Of a stretch of 64,000 nucleotides of DNA, positions 34,245-42,250 are shown in pieces. A program made the translations under genes and the position numbers. The stretch comes from an uncultured Eubacteriales bacterium (lineage in GTDB: Bacteria > Bacillota > Clostridia > Lachnospirales > Cellulosilyticaceae). Under the pieces are notes generated by a model. It was not told the origin of the DNA. It was given only the letters and a program-made list of their open reading frames with translations, and searched no databases. The stretch is from the NCBI GenBank assembly GCA_900551325.1, contig URVM01000002.1:310001-374000 (forward strand). The letters are read 5' to 3'. How positions within the stretch are numbered: position 1 is the stretch's first letter; the number at the start of each line of letters is the position of its first letter.

Positions 34245-34274
34245 AGTATACTTTATGTCGCACAAAATTGTCAA
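34245..34274 (-). promoter_or_regulatory. Strong promoter of the tail-region cassette
   Basis: On the minus strand TTGACA (complement of 34269-34274) and TATACT (complement of 34245-34250) are 18 bases apart. It points at the 412-aa gene, with start expected near 34238. The sequence from 34160 to 34439 is otherwise empty of genes. Confidence 0.8.
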
Positions 34275-34439
34275 ACTCCAATATAACAAATAAGTTTCCA
34301 TTAAAACAGATGTTTTCGTTAACACTTTAAATAATACTCTATCCTACAAATTTCAATTTACCCATTTATAAAAATCCCATCTTAAATCGATTATAACACA
34401 GTGTATTTATAATTTCCTTATTTAACTATAATTACTGTA

Positions 34440-34622
34440 TCATAACCAGCCTGGAATTATATCATCAATAAACACTTCTTGTTTAGGCTTTACGATTCCT
34501 ATAAATTGCTTATGACATTCCCAAAGGTCCATTAAATAACCTATAGGCATCAACCACACTTCTTCTTCCTCACGATTTAGATGTGCTGTTCCATAATAAA
34601 TAAGTCGAGTAAACAACTCCAA
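34440..34622 (-). CDS. Tail assembly chaperone, T part made by -1 frameshift
   Basis: This frame (LFTRLIYYGTAHLNREEEEV onward, ending IIPGWL) lies immediately behind gpG in the -1 frame and has no ribosome site of its own; the TTG at 34622 is only the first possible start. A -1 slip at A-AAA-AAC (34643-34649) would join it to gpG as RGSRVDDLELFTRL..., giving a gpGT fusion of about 194 residues. In siphophages gpG and gpGT coat the tape measure before tail assembly. It would normally precede the tape measure gene but is separated here by the inserted cassette. Confidence 0.8.
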   Translation of the reverse strand: MELFTRLIYYGTAHLNREEEEVWLMPIGYLMDLWECHKQFIGIVKPKQEVFIDDIIPGWL

Positions 34623-34627
34623 GTCAT

Positions 34628-35026
34628 CTACCCGACTACCTCGTTTTTTGATGCTTCACTCTCCACATTTCGCTTTGTGCCTTTTAGCATACTTGCCATA
34701 ATCGCATTCTTGTAGTTGGCTAGATCAAAAGGTGTAGTGAAGAGTTCCACTTCTTCTTCCGTTAGCAACTCTCTTTTGTCATCCTTATTTCTAAGGTTAT
34801 GAATCAAAATGGACTGGTTGGCTAACAGTGTTATGAGCCAGATGACTTCATCGAGTGCCATTTCAAAGTTCTCTGTTTTCATAAGCTTCTCACCTAAGTT
34901 TTCAAGTCCACCATATCTTTTAGCTATGGCTTTTGTAGCCTTAGTGGTAAGAATCATCTTGAACTCATTGCCACCAATATTAATCGTACTACTTCTTTCT
35001 TCTGCTACTTCATCAATGTTTACCAT
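34628..35026 (-). CDS. Tail assembly chaperone gpG
   Basis: 132 aa, ATG at 35024-35026 after GGGAGGG. The protein is small, acidic and helical (TTKATKAIAKRYGGLENLG, DEVIWLITLLANQSILIHN), as are Gram-positive phage tail chaperones (GP13/14 or XkdN-like families). It ends ASKNEVVG with the slippery heptamer over its last codons. It sits between the major tail protein and the tape measure, the conserved place for G/GT. Confidence 0.85.
   Translation of the reverse strand: MVNIDEVAEERSSTINIGGNEFKMILTTKATKAIAKRYGGLENLGEKLMKTENFEMALDEVIWLITLLANQSILIHNLRNKDDKRELLTEEEVELFTTPFDLANYKNAIMASMLKGTKRNVESEASKNEVVG
34643..34649 (-). promoter_or_regulatory. -1 ribosomal frameshift site A-AAA-AAC
   Basis: The minus strand reads tcA AAA AAC gag in the gpG frame, an exact X-XXY-YYZ heptamer. 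A -1 slip here enters the frame of the T part with no stop in between. I did not identify a certain downstream stimulatory stem. Confidence 0.85.
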
Positions 35027-35042
35027 ACACTTCTACCCTCCC

Positions 35043-35924
35043 TTAAGATACAACAACTGTTGCGACTTCTGTTGTTACTGGACTTGCTCCACTTAAACTT
35101 AACTTACAATAGTAGTAATAGGTAGCAGCTGTAAGTTCTGTTGGAAGATCAAAACTAGCTGATGTCTCCCCATTAACAATAGTGCCTCCAACAGATGTAT
35201 TCGTCGTATTCTCGTACCACTGATAAGTGACTGGATTACTTGTGTTAGAAGTTGCTACTACTGAAAGGCTTCCTGTAATACTCCCCACTGTTACTTCTGT
35301 TTGACTAGCTGGTTGTGTTGTAATGATAATTGTAGGTGTAACAGGAGTAAAGTCTGGTTCATAAACAGAAGTAAACCATTTAGAAATGGTTGTTGAAGCG
35401 ACCCCATTATCTCCTTCTGTGACTTCTGCTTTCCATGGATGCTTATTCTCACCATCTAACTTGTTTCTTCTAAATACGGTACCTTCTATCGTTGGGCTAC
35501 TAAAAGTAATGGAATCTCCCTTGGTGGCAAGACTTGTAGCTGGTACACTAAAGATAACGCGGTATAACCAAAAGTATCTGTATTTACCATTTGCTTTCTT
35601 TGCTCTAAAGCCTACTGCTACTGGACTTCCAGCATCTTCACTTCTTGATACGACTACGTTATTACTATCAATCTTACAGCCTGTTAAGTCTTGTGCTACT
35701 AATGAACCAATATCATCAATCCCTAAACTAAGTGAACCACTTTTAAACTCTTTAACTACTTCGGATGCGCCGTCATCGGCGTAGAGGATTGCCTCAATGA
35801 GTTCAATACTTAGTTCTGCTGTCATTGCTTTTGCTAATACTTTAGGTGTGCTATACGTTTCAATACCATTTTGATCTTCTGTGATTTTCGCATAATAGAG
35901 CGAATCCAACCCAATTGTTGCCAT
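35043..35924 (-). CDS. Major tail protein with C-terminal Ig-like domain
   Basis: 293 aa, ATG at 35922-35924 after GGGGGATG. The first 190 residues match Gram-positive major tail tube proteins (GLDSLYYAKITED, GSLSLGIDDIGS, GTVFRRNKLDG). Residues about 198-293 (IIITTQPASQTEVTVGS to VATVVVS) form an Ig-like domain with the TYQWYENTTN strand, as often decorates phage tails. It forms the tail tube and may aid weak carbohydrate binding on the cell surface. Confidence 0.88.
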   Translation of the reverse strand: MATIGLDSLYYAKITEDQNGIETYSTPKVLAKAMTAELSIELIEAILYADDGASEVVKEFKSGSLSLGIDDIGSLVAQDLTGCKIDSNNVVVSRSEDAGSPVAVGFRAKKANGKYRYFWLYRVIFSVPATSLATKGDSITFSSPTIEGTVFRRNKLDGENKHPWKAEVTEGDNGVASTTISKWFTSVYEPDFTPVTPTIIITTQPASQTEVTVGSITGSLSVVATSNTSNPVTYQWYENTTNTSVGGTIVNGETSASFDLPTELTAATYYYYCKLSLSGASPVTTEVATVVVS

Positions 35925-36269
35925 TTATTCATCCCCCATTTCATAAGCTTTCATTACGTCTATTGCGTAATGATGATATTTTGTATCCTCTTCAAATCCT
36001 ACATATTGTCTACCTGTTATTGTAATCTCATGTTCTAGTAAGGTACTGGTTAAAGTGTCTTTTAACTTGATGTAATTCCCCTTAGTAAAGAGAGATAATC
36101 TTGCTTCTGACACACTTAGTTGTGCCTTGTTGTCTGCAAAGAGGTCGAAGGTATCAGTCATTGGTGTAATGACCACATATTCATTAGGTGGTTTATTTGA
36201 AAACACACCTGTTTCTACTGGAATATTTAAAGTCTCCACAATGTGTTTTAAATCCCTCATTAGATTCAT
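35925..36269 (-). CDS. Probable tail terminator/minor tail protein
   Basis: 114 aa, ATG at 36267-36269 after GGTGGAG. The sequence (IVETLNIPVETGVFSNKPPN then EYVVITPMTD) and position, directly before the major tail protein, fit tail-completion proteins that cap the tube. It overlaps the HK97 gp10-like gene by 4 bases. Assignment is by length, order and general form. Confidence 0.65.
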   Translation of the reverse strand: MNLMRDLKHIVETLNIPVETGVFSNKPPNEYVVITPMTDTFDLFADNKAQLSVSEARLSLFTKGNYIKLKDTLTSTLLEHEITITGRQYVGFEEDTKYHHYAIDVMKAYEMGDE

Positions 36270-36700
36270 AATCTCTCCACCTCTTTATCAAATTGCTTTT
36301 TTATGGCTTCAATACAAGCTTTTTTTGATTGTGACTTAGCAGGCTTTAACCAAGGTTTTGGAGGTTGACCTGACTTACCATACTCAATAACTGCTGCTTT
36401 GAGTGCATTAGATACACCTTTACTGTCAGTAGTCGTTGGTATACCAACACGTACCCCCCAATCACCCTGATTATTCTGAGAAGGTTTACTCGTCTCAAGG
36501 GATGCAAGCAATTCCCCTGTAGACTCAGATGGGTGTTTTGTCCCTTGACCTATACGAAGTGCTAAATTGCTCTTTGCTTTTTCACTTGCTGGCTCTGCAC
36601 CTGCTTCAAGTACCTTTGGGATGATCTGGTCATATTGTGATCCTAGTTTTGACATCTTTTCAAGTAAGTCATCTGGTAGCTTAAAACTTGCCTTTGCCAT
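36266..36700 (-). CDS. HK97 gp10-like neck protein
   Basis: 144 aa from an ATG at 36698-36700 (MAKASFKLPDDLL); an in-frame GTG lies at 36709. The pattern of an N-terminal helix, LLASLETSKPS and a C-terminal AAVIEYGKSGQPPKPWLKPA is characteristic of HK97 gp10 family head-tail joining proteins. It lies between the head-closure and tail-terminator genes, as usual. Confidence 0.82.
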   Translation of the reverse strand: MAKASFKLPDDLLEKMSKLGSQYDQIIPKVLEAGAEPASEKAKSNLALRIGQGTKHPSESTGELLASLETSKPSQNNQGDWGVRVGIPTTTDSKGVSNALKAAVIEYGKSGQPPKPWLKPAKSQSKKACIEAIKKQFDKEVERL

Positions 36701-36705
36701 ATCCC

Positions 36706-37041
36706 TCACCCCTTTGAGCCATCCACTTTTTCTGCTAGGACTTCTAGATACATACCCTTTTCTCTGATATCTTCTACACTCAAGATGTTATATCTTTCTC
36801 CTAAACACATCAGTAGATGTTCTGTTGTAATGTCTACATTTGGTGGCTTTCTAAATCTAAAGAGTGTAGTGGCTGTAGTAAAGCTAGCTCTATTTTTCCA
36901 AGCTTCACTTCCACGTCTATTTTCTTTGTAGGCTCTTCTACTAAGAATGAGTTGTTCTTGTGCGGTTGCAAATCCCTCTTCGTCTTTTACTGTGTTTGTA
37001 CTGTAAATCTCAATAAAACTCTGCATCTGTCCAAAACTCAT
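36706..37041 (-). CDS. Head-tail adaptor (head closure, SPP1 gp16-like)
   Basis: 111 aa, ATG at 37039-37041 after GGGAAG. SFIEIYSTNTVKDEEGF and RFRKPPNVDITTEHLL are typical of the phage head-tail joining family. It closes the capsid after packaging. It overlaps the connector gene upstream by 4 bases. Confidence 0.8.
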   Translation of the reverse strand: MSFGQMQSFIEIYSTNTVKDEEGFATAQEQLILSRRAYKENRRGSEAWKNRASFTTATTLFRFRKPPNVDITTEHLLMCLGERYNILSVEDIREKGMYLEVLAEKVDGSKG

Positions 37042-37349
37042 AGGATCACTTCCCTATTCATATGAAGGAGCATGTTTACCACCTGCCATACCTGTTCACT
37101 GGCATCTACTTTATCTTGAAAAAAGCCACCAGTACTACCATCTCGACTTTCATAAAAGTGGGATGCTAACATAATGATGGCTTGTTCTGTAGTAGGATCT
37201 ATTGGGTTTTCGTGATAAAAGCCAGGTACTTTCTTCTGATAGTTTTCTGCATAAGCGGTGGCAGCAGTGATGAAGCTTTCAACAAGTACATCATCTTCAC
37301 TGTGTTCTAAAATTAAGTTTCTTTTGACCTTCTCTAGTAAAGTCACCAT
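37038..37349 (-). CDS. Head-tail connector (gp6-like)
   Basis: 103 aa from an ATG at 37347-37349 (MVTLLEKVKRNLILEH) with AGTAGG upstream. A short helical protein with TAYAENYQKK and TEQAIIMLASHFYESRDG is typical of the gp6-like connector family, which attaches below the portal. It follows the capsid and head fibre genes. Confidence 0.82.
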   Translation of the reverse strand: MVTLLEKVKRNLILEHSEDDVLVESFITAATAYAENYQKKVPGFYHENPIDPTTEQAIIMLASHFYESRDGSTGGFFQDKVDASEQVWQVVNMLLHMNREVIL

Positions 37350-37363
37350 GAACACCTACTTTC

Positions 37364-37585
37364 TTACTGTGTTTTCATAAGTCCTGCTGTTTTAAGCTTT
37401 GTAAGTAAGGCATTGAAATCAGCAACAAGACCTTCAACATCTATTGCTGTACTATCTGCTTGAAAGGCACAGGGGTTAACCTGTACCTCATTTAGTAATA
37501 GTTTACCTTCACTAGTAATCTGTAGTTCACCACCAATAATGGTTTTATCTCCACCTTGTTCTGTGTAATTCTTAATACTGCTCAT
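37364..37585 (-). CDS. Head fibre-type protein
   Basis: 73 aa, ATG at 37583-37585. IKNYTEQGGDKTIIGGELQI and the C-terminal VADFNALLTKLKTAGLM match short Gram-positive phage head-fibre (Phage_fiber_2-like) proteins. It sits right after the major capsid gene. The exact role on the capsid is not shown by sequence. Confidence 0.65.
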   Translation of the reverse strand: MSSIKNYTEQGGDKTIIGGELQITSEGKLLLNEVQVNPCAFQADSTAIDVEGLVADFNALLTKLKTAGLMKTQ

Positions 37586-37596
37586 ATTCTAGTACC

Positions 37597-38793
37597 TTAC
37601 ACTTTCATTTGTAGTACTTTAATAGCTTCTGGCAAGATTAGCTTACCATCTACACGTTGGGTTGCCATAAAACCAACTTGACCAGTTGCTGCATAAAGTT
37701 CATTAAGACGTTTAAAGGATCTACCTTGACGATCTGCTACCCAGTAATAACTAAAGTCACCAAAAGCAATAGCTTTAGCTGCTGAGCCTAATGCTGGAAC
37801 ATAGGCTGATGTTTTAATCGGTCTGTTTAAAATGGTATCTGGTGTACCTGCTGTTACAGAAGGTTGCCAAATATACTGCCCGTTTCCATCTTTGAGCTTA
37901 CGAATAGCTTTTACTGTGGCATCATTCATTACAAAAGTGGCTTTCTTACGATAAGGTGATCTTAAGGAGTAGAATAAATCCATAATCTCATCAAGGGTAA
38001 TAGCTGTTGCACTTGCAGCAGTGACACCTACTTGTGCGCCGCCTGTTGTATTAAAAATGCCCGTAGGTTTACCAGTACCATCTCCAATGAAGAAAGCTTC
38101 TTCTTCCTTGGTACCAATTCTACGAGCGAATTCTTTTGCAATATATTGTGGTAAGTTGAAAACTGAATCATTCAGTAGTTCATCAGATACTTTAATCATA
38201 GTAGCTAACTTGTAGGCACCAATAGATACTTGGCCAAAAGCTTCATCACTTTCAGGAATTGCCCCTTCTTCATCTACCCAAGAAGCTGTTCCTTTACTAG
38301 ATACTACTGGAATCTTCTTATCTCCTGTGGAGGTTGTAATGACATGAGCAAGTTGACGGAAGATATTCTCCTCTTCTAGAGCTTCAATAAGGGTACGTTC
38401 AAATTCATCTGGAACTAAAAATCCCCCTTCACTATCTGTTCCTACTTGTAGTGCATTCTGAATTTCATAGCCATTTTTGTTCCTCATAGCTTTCCAGAAC
38501 GCATCTTTGTACTCATTAGTTGCTCTACCTGTTTTTGTTTCACCATTTAAAGGTGTTGGGTTATTTTTAATCGGTGTGTTAATGGGCTTAGATAACTCTA
38601 AATCAAGTGCTGCTTGACGCTCTAATCGGTCAATCTCTTTCCCAAGGTTCACAACATTAGCTTCCATACGCTCATAAGTTTCTGTATCTTCAGCTGAAAG
38701 TAACCCTTTATCATTTCTTCTACTATCTAAAAAAGCCTTTGTGCTTTCCCATAGCTTTGCTCTTTTTTCTCTTAATTCTAATGCTTTACTCAT
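37597..38793 (-). CDS. HK97-fold major capsid protein
   Basis: 398 aa, ATG at 38791-38793, GGAGGG upstream. The first 90-100 residues are a coiled-coil scaffolding (delta) domain (ALELREKRAKLWE). The HK97 core follows (GGFLVPDEFERTLIEALEEE, VSDELLNDS, GDGTGKPTGIF, YWVADRQGRSF). The delta domain should be removed by the ClpP-type protease encoded just upstream. It forms the icosahedral shell. Confidence 0.94.
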   Translation of the reverse strand: MSKALELREKRAKLWESTKAFLDSRRNDKGLLSAEDTETYERMEANVVNLGKEIDRLERQAALDLELSKPINTPIKNNPTPLNGETKTGRATNEYKDAFWKAMRNKNGYEIQNALQVGTDSEGGFLVPDEFERTLIEALEEENIFRQLAHVITTSTGDKKIPVVSSKGTASWVDEEGAIPESDEAFGQVSIGAYKLATMIKVSDELLNDSVFNLPQYIAKEFARRIGTKEEEAFFIGDGTGKPTGIFNTTGGAQVGVTAASATAITLDEIMDLFYSLRSPYRKKATFVMNDATVKAIRKLKDGNGQYIWQPSVTAGTPDTILNRPIKTSAYVPALGSAAKAIAFGDFSYYWVADRQGRSFKRLNELYAATGQVGFMATQRVDGKLILPEAIKVLQMKV

Positions 38794-38806
38794 ATATAAA
38801 TCCCTC

Positions 38807-39493
38807 CTAGTGTTTTAATAAATTTAATCTTTTTTCTAACTGATCTATTGGAACACCCTCTGATTTTTTGGGTGGAAATTTACTTAGCAGTGAGTTTACA
38901 ACTGCCTTATTACTAAATGAAAGGCCTTCCTCTTGTGAGTCTTCATCGCTGTCTTTAGCAAATAAGATTTCATCAGCAAAACCAAGCTCTACTGCTTTTT
39001 TAGCATTGAACCACGTCTCGGCATCCATAAAATGTGAAAGCTTCGTACGGGATAATCCTGTTTTTAACTCATAAGCATTGATGATGGATTCCTTGACTTC
39101 TCCAAGCATATCAATAGCTTTTTGCATTTCTGTACTATCTCCAAATGCCATTGTCATCGGATTATGCACCATAAGAATCGATACGGGAGACATTAAAACT
39201 TTGTCTCCTGCCATGGCTATAACCGAAGCAGCACTTGCAGCTAGACCATCAATTTTCACTGTAACAGTACTTGGATATTCCTTCAGCATGTTATATATCT
39301 GACTTGCTGCAAAGACACAGCCCCCCGGTGAGTTGATATATACAGTTACATCTCCTATCTCTGCTAAAAGCTCTTGTTTGAAGATCTTAGGTGTGACCTC
39401 ATCTCCATACCAAGTTTCATCCGATATTTCTCCGTTAAGAAATAAGGTTCTTCCCTCCTCATTCTTGACCCAGTTCCAAAACTTCCTCTTCAT
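38807..39493 (-). CDS. ClpP-type head maturation protease
   Basis: 228 aa from an ATG at 39491-39493 (MKRKFWNWVKNEEG) after AAGGTG. YINSPGGCVFAA, the nucleophile region GLAASAASVIAMAG and the histidine region LMVHNPMT show a ClpP fold with a plausible Ser-His-Asp triad. Phages use it to cleave the scaffold and capsid delta domain. The start overlaps the portal gene end by 35 bases. Confidence 0.9.
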   Translation of the reverse strand: MKRKFWNWVKNEEGRTLFLNGEISDETWYGDEVTPKIFKQELLAEIGDVTVYINSPGGCVFAASQIYNMLKEYPSTVTVKIDGLAASAASVIAMAGDKVLMSPVSILMVHNPMTMAFGDSTEMQKAIDMLGEVKESIINAYELKTGLSRTKLSHFMDAETWFNAKKAVELGFADEILFAKDSDEDSQEEGLSFSNKAVVNSLLSKFPPKKSEGVPIDQLEKRLNLLKH

Positions 39494-40715
39494 TCTTTTC
39501 ACCTTCTTTACTATATTTTTCACTCCAAGCCCCTGCCTGGCTCATATCGATAAAGTTACCATTTACCAAGTATTTGTTGCCCCCAAGTTCATCTGCTATT
39601 AGGTTCATCTCCTCAAGTTCTCTGATATCATTGGCTGACATAATACCATTTTGTCTCATGGTCTGATAATAAGCAGCTCTTGAACTTGCATCACCTCGTA
39701 ACCTACCATTGAGATTGAATTTGATAAAGTGTGTTCTCTTATCACTTTCAGAGATAAGTGCCTTTTGCATCGACTGCTCAAGCCTTGTAATCCAAGGCAT
39801 GATGGTATTATCTATAAAACTAATGGATTGATGCTCGATATTACTAAACGTAGCTCTATCAAGACTTGCAACCAAGTGTGGTGGCACTCTAAATATCCTA
39901 CAAATTTCCTCTATCTGAAACTTACGTGTTTCTAAAAACTGGGCTTGCTCAGGAGGTATAGCTATAGGTTTAAACGCCATGCCTTCTTCCAAGACAGCTA
40001 CCTTATGAGCCTTACTACTTCCACCATATACAGCGTTCCAACTTTCCCTGATACGTGCCGGATCTTTTACAACGCCAGGGTGTTCAAGTACACCGCCTGG
40101 ATTAGCCCCATTAGCAAAAAATGATGCACCATATTCTTCTGTAGCTATTGCCATACCAATTGCATTTTTAGCCATAGCAATAGGTGAATAGCCTATAAGT
40201 CCATCAAAACCTAGTCCTGGAATATGAAGGACTTCTTCTTTTGGAAGTACATAATCTATCCCCTCTTTCCTGTAGATGTAATAAAGCTCACCTTTACTGG
40301 TTCTATCTACAGTGACTTGTTCTGGTATAAGTGGATAAAGCGCCACTACTTTGCCAGTACCATCACGAATAATCTGTGCGTATGCATTTCCCCATAATAA
40401 AAGATGACTCATTAATGTCTCACGAAAGACAAAAGAAGTCATCTCTGGATTAGGTTCATTATGAAGTAGATAGTATAACGGGTGCTCTACTGCTTTTTCC
40501 TTGCCTGTATCTGTGTATTTATAAGTGTGCAAAGGTAAGGATGCTATGGTTTCTGATAAAATTCTTACACACGCATAGACTGCTGTGGTTTGCATGGCTG
40601 TTCTTTCATTAACTGTTTTTCCACTCGTTGTGCCACCAAAGAAAAAGGTATAGGCGTTACCAAGTGCATTAGTTGGTTTATCTCTTGATTTAAATAACTT
40701 TGAAAACGGGTTCAT
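39459..40715 (-). CDS. Portal protein (HK97 type)
   Basis: 418 aa, ATG at 40713-40715 after AAGGAGG. VYACVRILSETIASLPLH, HPLYYLLHNEPNPEM and the GNAYAQIIRDGTGKV block are standard for HK97-type portals, and the C-terminal helical region ends in an acidic tail. It forms the dodecameric DNA channel at one capsid vertex and binds TerL. The terL gene would normally be next upstream, but a two-gene cassette lies between. Confidence 0.92.
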   Translation of the reverse strand: MNPFSKLFKSRDKPTNALGNAYTFFFGGTTSGKTVNERTAMQTTAVYACVRILSETIASLPLHTYKYTDTGKEKAVEHPLYYLLHNEPNPEMTSFVFRETLMSHLLLWGNAYAQIIRDGTGKVVALYPLIPEQVTVDRTSKGELYYIYRKEGIDYVLPKEEVLHIPGLGFDGLIGYSPIAMAKNAIGMAIATEEYGASFFANGANPGGVLEHPGVVKDPARIRESWNAVYGGSSKAHKVAVLEEGMAFKPIAIPPEQAQFLETRKFQIEEICRIFRVPPHLVASLDRATFSNIEHQSISFIDNTIMPWITRLEQSMQKALISESDKRTHFIKFNLNGRLRGDASSRAAYYQTMRQNGIMSANDIRELEEMNLIADELGGNKYLVNGNFIDMSQAGAWSEKYSKEGEKNEEEVLELGQE

Positions 40716-40743
40716 ATGTTCCTCCTTAATTTTGAATGCAAAA

Positions 40744-40767
40744 AAGCACCTACCTTGGTAAGTGCTT
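40744..40767 (-). terminator. Terminator of the TerL-portal cassette
   Basis: AAGCAC (40744-40749) pairs with GTGCTT (40762-40767), with further pairing of ctTACC/GGTAgg inside. Read leftward it is followed by TTTTTT. It closes the inserted two-gene cassette just before the portal gene. Confidence 0.7.
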
Positions 40768-40771
40768 AAAA

Positions 40772-41242
40772 CTAATCATTTATCCTTATTACTAGAGTAA
40801 ATAGAAAAAATAGACAAATTGTAATCATGACAAAAGCGTCCGCTGTTATTGCACAAAGAAGCGGGAATAATATTGCATGTGATATATCTAGGAATATAAT
40901 GAAGATACAAACTATAATTGCAATTAATAGATGCACACAACAAGTCACGTATGATAAAAGTATTGTTTTATAATGCCCAGTTTTTTTAAGCATACTTACA
41001 AATCCTGTATCTCCTAACGTTAAAAATATAGATACTGCTGTGACCAAAAAACCTAAAAGCGTGGCCCATATACCTACAATTAGTTTATAACTATCAGCTA
41101 TATCTTCTGGACTTATTTCTAATCCCATCTTAACTATAGCAAAATTGGTAACATAGTAAGTGATTATTCCAATGAGACAAGGTAATATAAAGATACCGTA
41201 TCGATCATATTTAACTGCTTTAGTCACCCCATTTCCATGCAT
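40772..41242 (-). CDS. Four-helix membrane protein, cassette gene 2
   Basis: 156 aa, ATG at 41240-41242 after GAGGTGG. Four hydrophobic segments (about 15-35, 53-75, 95-117 and 125-150) cover most of the protein, with short loops and no cysteine or enzyme motif. It follows the 306-aa gene by 19 bases and precedes a terminator. A small membrane protein co-expressed with a soluble one is a common layout of sensor-effector abortive infection pairs, but no named family is recognised. Confidence 0.65.
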   Translation of the reverse strand: MHGNGVTKAVKYDRYGIFILPCLIGIITYYVTNFAIVKMGLEISPEDIADSYKLIVGIWATLLGFLVTAVSIFLTLGDTGFVSMLKKTGHYKTILLSYVTCCVHLLIAIIVCIFIIFLDISHAILFPLLCAITADAFVMITICLFFLFTLVIRIND

Positions 41243-41261
41243 AACACCACCTCTTTTCAGT

Positions 41262-42182
41262 TTAACTACAGCATTGCTTTACTGTTTGATTAAAAAACTT
41301 TCTTATCTCTTGATACATTGCTTCTGAATCAATTGTTCTTTCGTTAGTTTTAATTGCAGCAATCTTAGTTACTAGCTTATCTGTTAATAAATCTATGCTA
41401 TCTTTATAAGTACCTTGACTTACAGTAAATTTTTTAATATCCTCTCTATAATTTTCTAATACTTCTTTTATTTCGTCTAGGCTAAATGGTGATAAAAAAC
41501 CTTTATTTTTATTCTTTTTTACTTTTCTCTTTTTAAAAGTTACCTCAATAACATCTGCCTCAGGTACACTTTTTTGCATTACAGAGAAAATACTCTTTTT
41601 GGATAGCATTTGATTATATAAATCCGAATTGCTTTTTACGGCAAAACTAAATAAACTGAATTCTTCATCCGCGATAATCTTTGAATAAGTATCCATATTC
41701 AATTTTGCAGTACAAAAAACTACTGGTATATTTTTTTCTATATTAATAATATACTCTGCTATAGCCGATGGACGTGCTCCTGAAAAGTTAAACTCCGCTC
41801 CCATAACCCCAAATTTTTTAAAGAATACACAGTGTGTTATCTCAGCAACATTGTGTTCTTTATCAATATATTTATCTAAACTTTCTAATATGCCTGCTTT
41901 CTGGATATAAGGTAGAGCATCTTTCCTACATAACACAATACGGTATTCAATATATTCTTCTTCTACATTGTCTATAACCACAAACAAATCATCTTTTTTA
42001 CTAGTTTGTATTATAAATTCGCTAAAATCTTTACTTTTTAATTGTTGCTGATACAAATCTTCAAGAAAATTAACTATAAGCTCTGATGTATCATCTCTTT
42101 TACATATATTGTTTTCCTTATCATGATACATAGCATATAAGTCATAATAGTACAAATTTCTATCAATTGTTGTTCCCATCAT
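41262..42182 (-). CDS. 306-aa soluble protein, cassette gene 1
   Basis: ATG at 42180-42182 after GGAGGGG. The protein has no membrane segment. Its middle contains GVMGAEFNFSGARPSAIAEY and a predicted alpha/beta layout; near 220 is a basic KKRKVKKNKNKG stretch, and a helical C-terminus ends in CCS. The layout recalls uncharacterised DUF6731-like proteins, from memory only. It has a private promoter and lies with the membrane gene between terL and portal. Defence or superinfection exclusion is an inference from that context. Confidence 0.6.
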   Translation of the reverse strand: MMGTTIDRNLYYYDLYAMYHDKENNICKRDDTSELIVNFLEDLYQQQLKSKDFSEFIIQTSKKDDLFVVIDNVEEEYIEYRIVLCRKDALPYIQKAGILESLDKYIDKEHNVAEITHCVFFKKFGVMGAEFNFSGARPSAIAEYIINIEKNIPVVFCTAKLNMDTYSKIIADEEFSLFSFAVKSNSDLYNQMLSKKSIFSVMQKSVPEADVIEVTFKKRKVKKNKNKGFLSPFSLDEIKEVLENYREDIKKFTVSQGTYKDSIDLLTDKLVTKIAAIKTNERTIDSEAMYQEIRKFFNQTVKQCCS

Positions 42183-42203
42183 TTATCCCCTCCATAATCT
42201 ATA

Positions 42204-42233
42204 ATTATATAGCATATAGGAGGGCTTATTCAA
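42204..42233 (-). promoter_or_regulatory. Promoter of the TerL-portal cassette
   Basis: On the minus strand TTGAAT (complement of 42228-42233) and TATAAT (complement of 42204-42209) are 18 bases apart, with a TG just before the -10. It overlaps the end of the terL gene region and points at the 306-aa gene. Two GAATATT copies directly upstream (42233-42252 region) could bind a regulator. Confidence 0.7.
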
Positions 42234-42250
42234 GAATATTCGACAGAATA

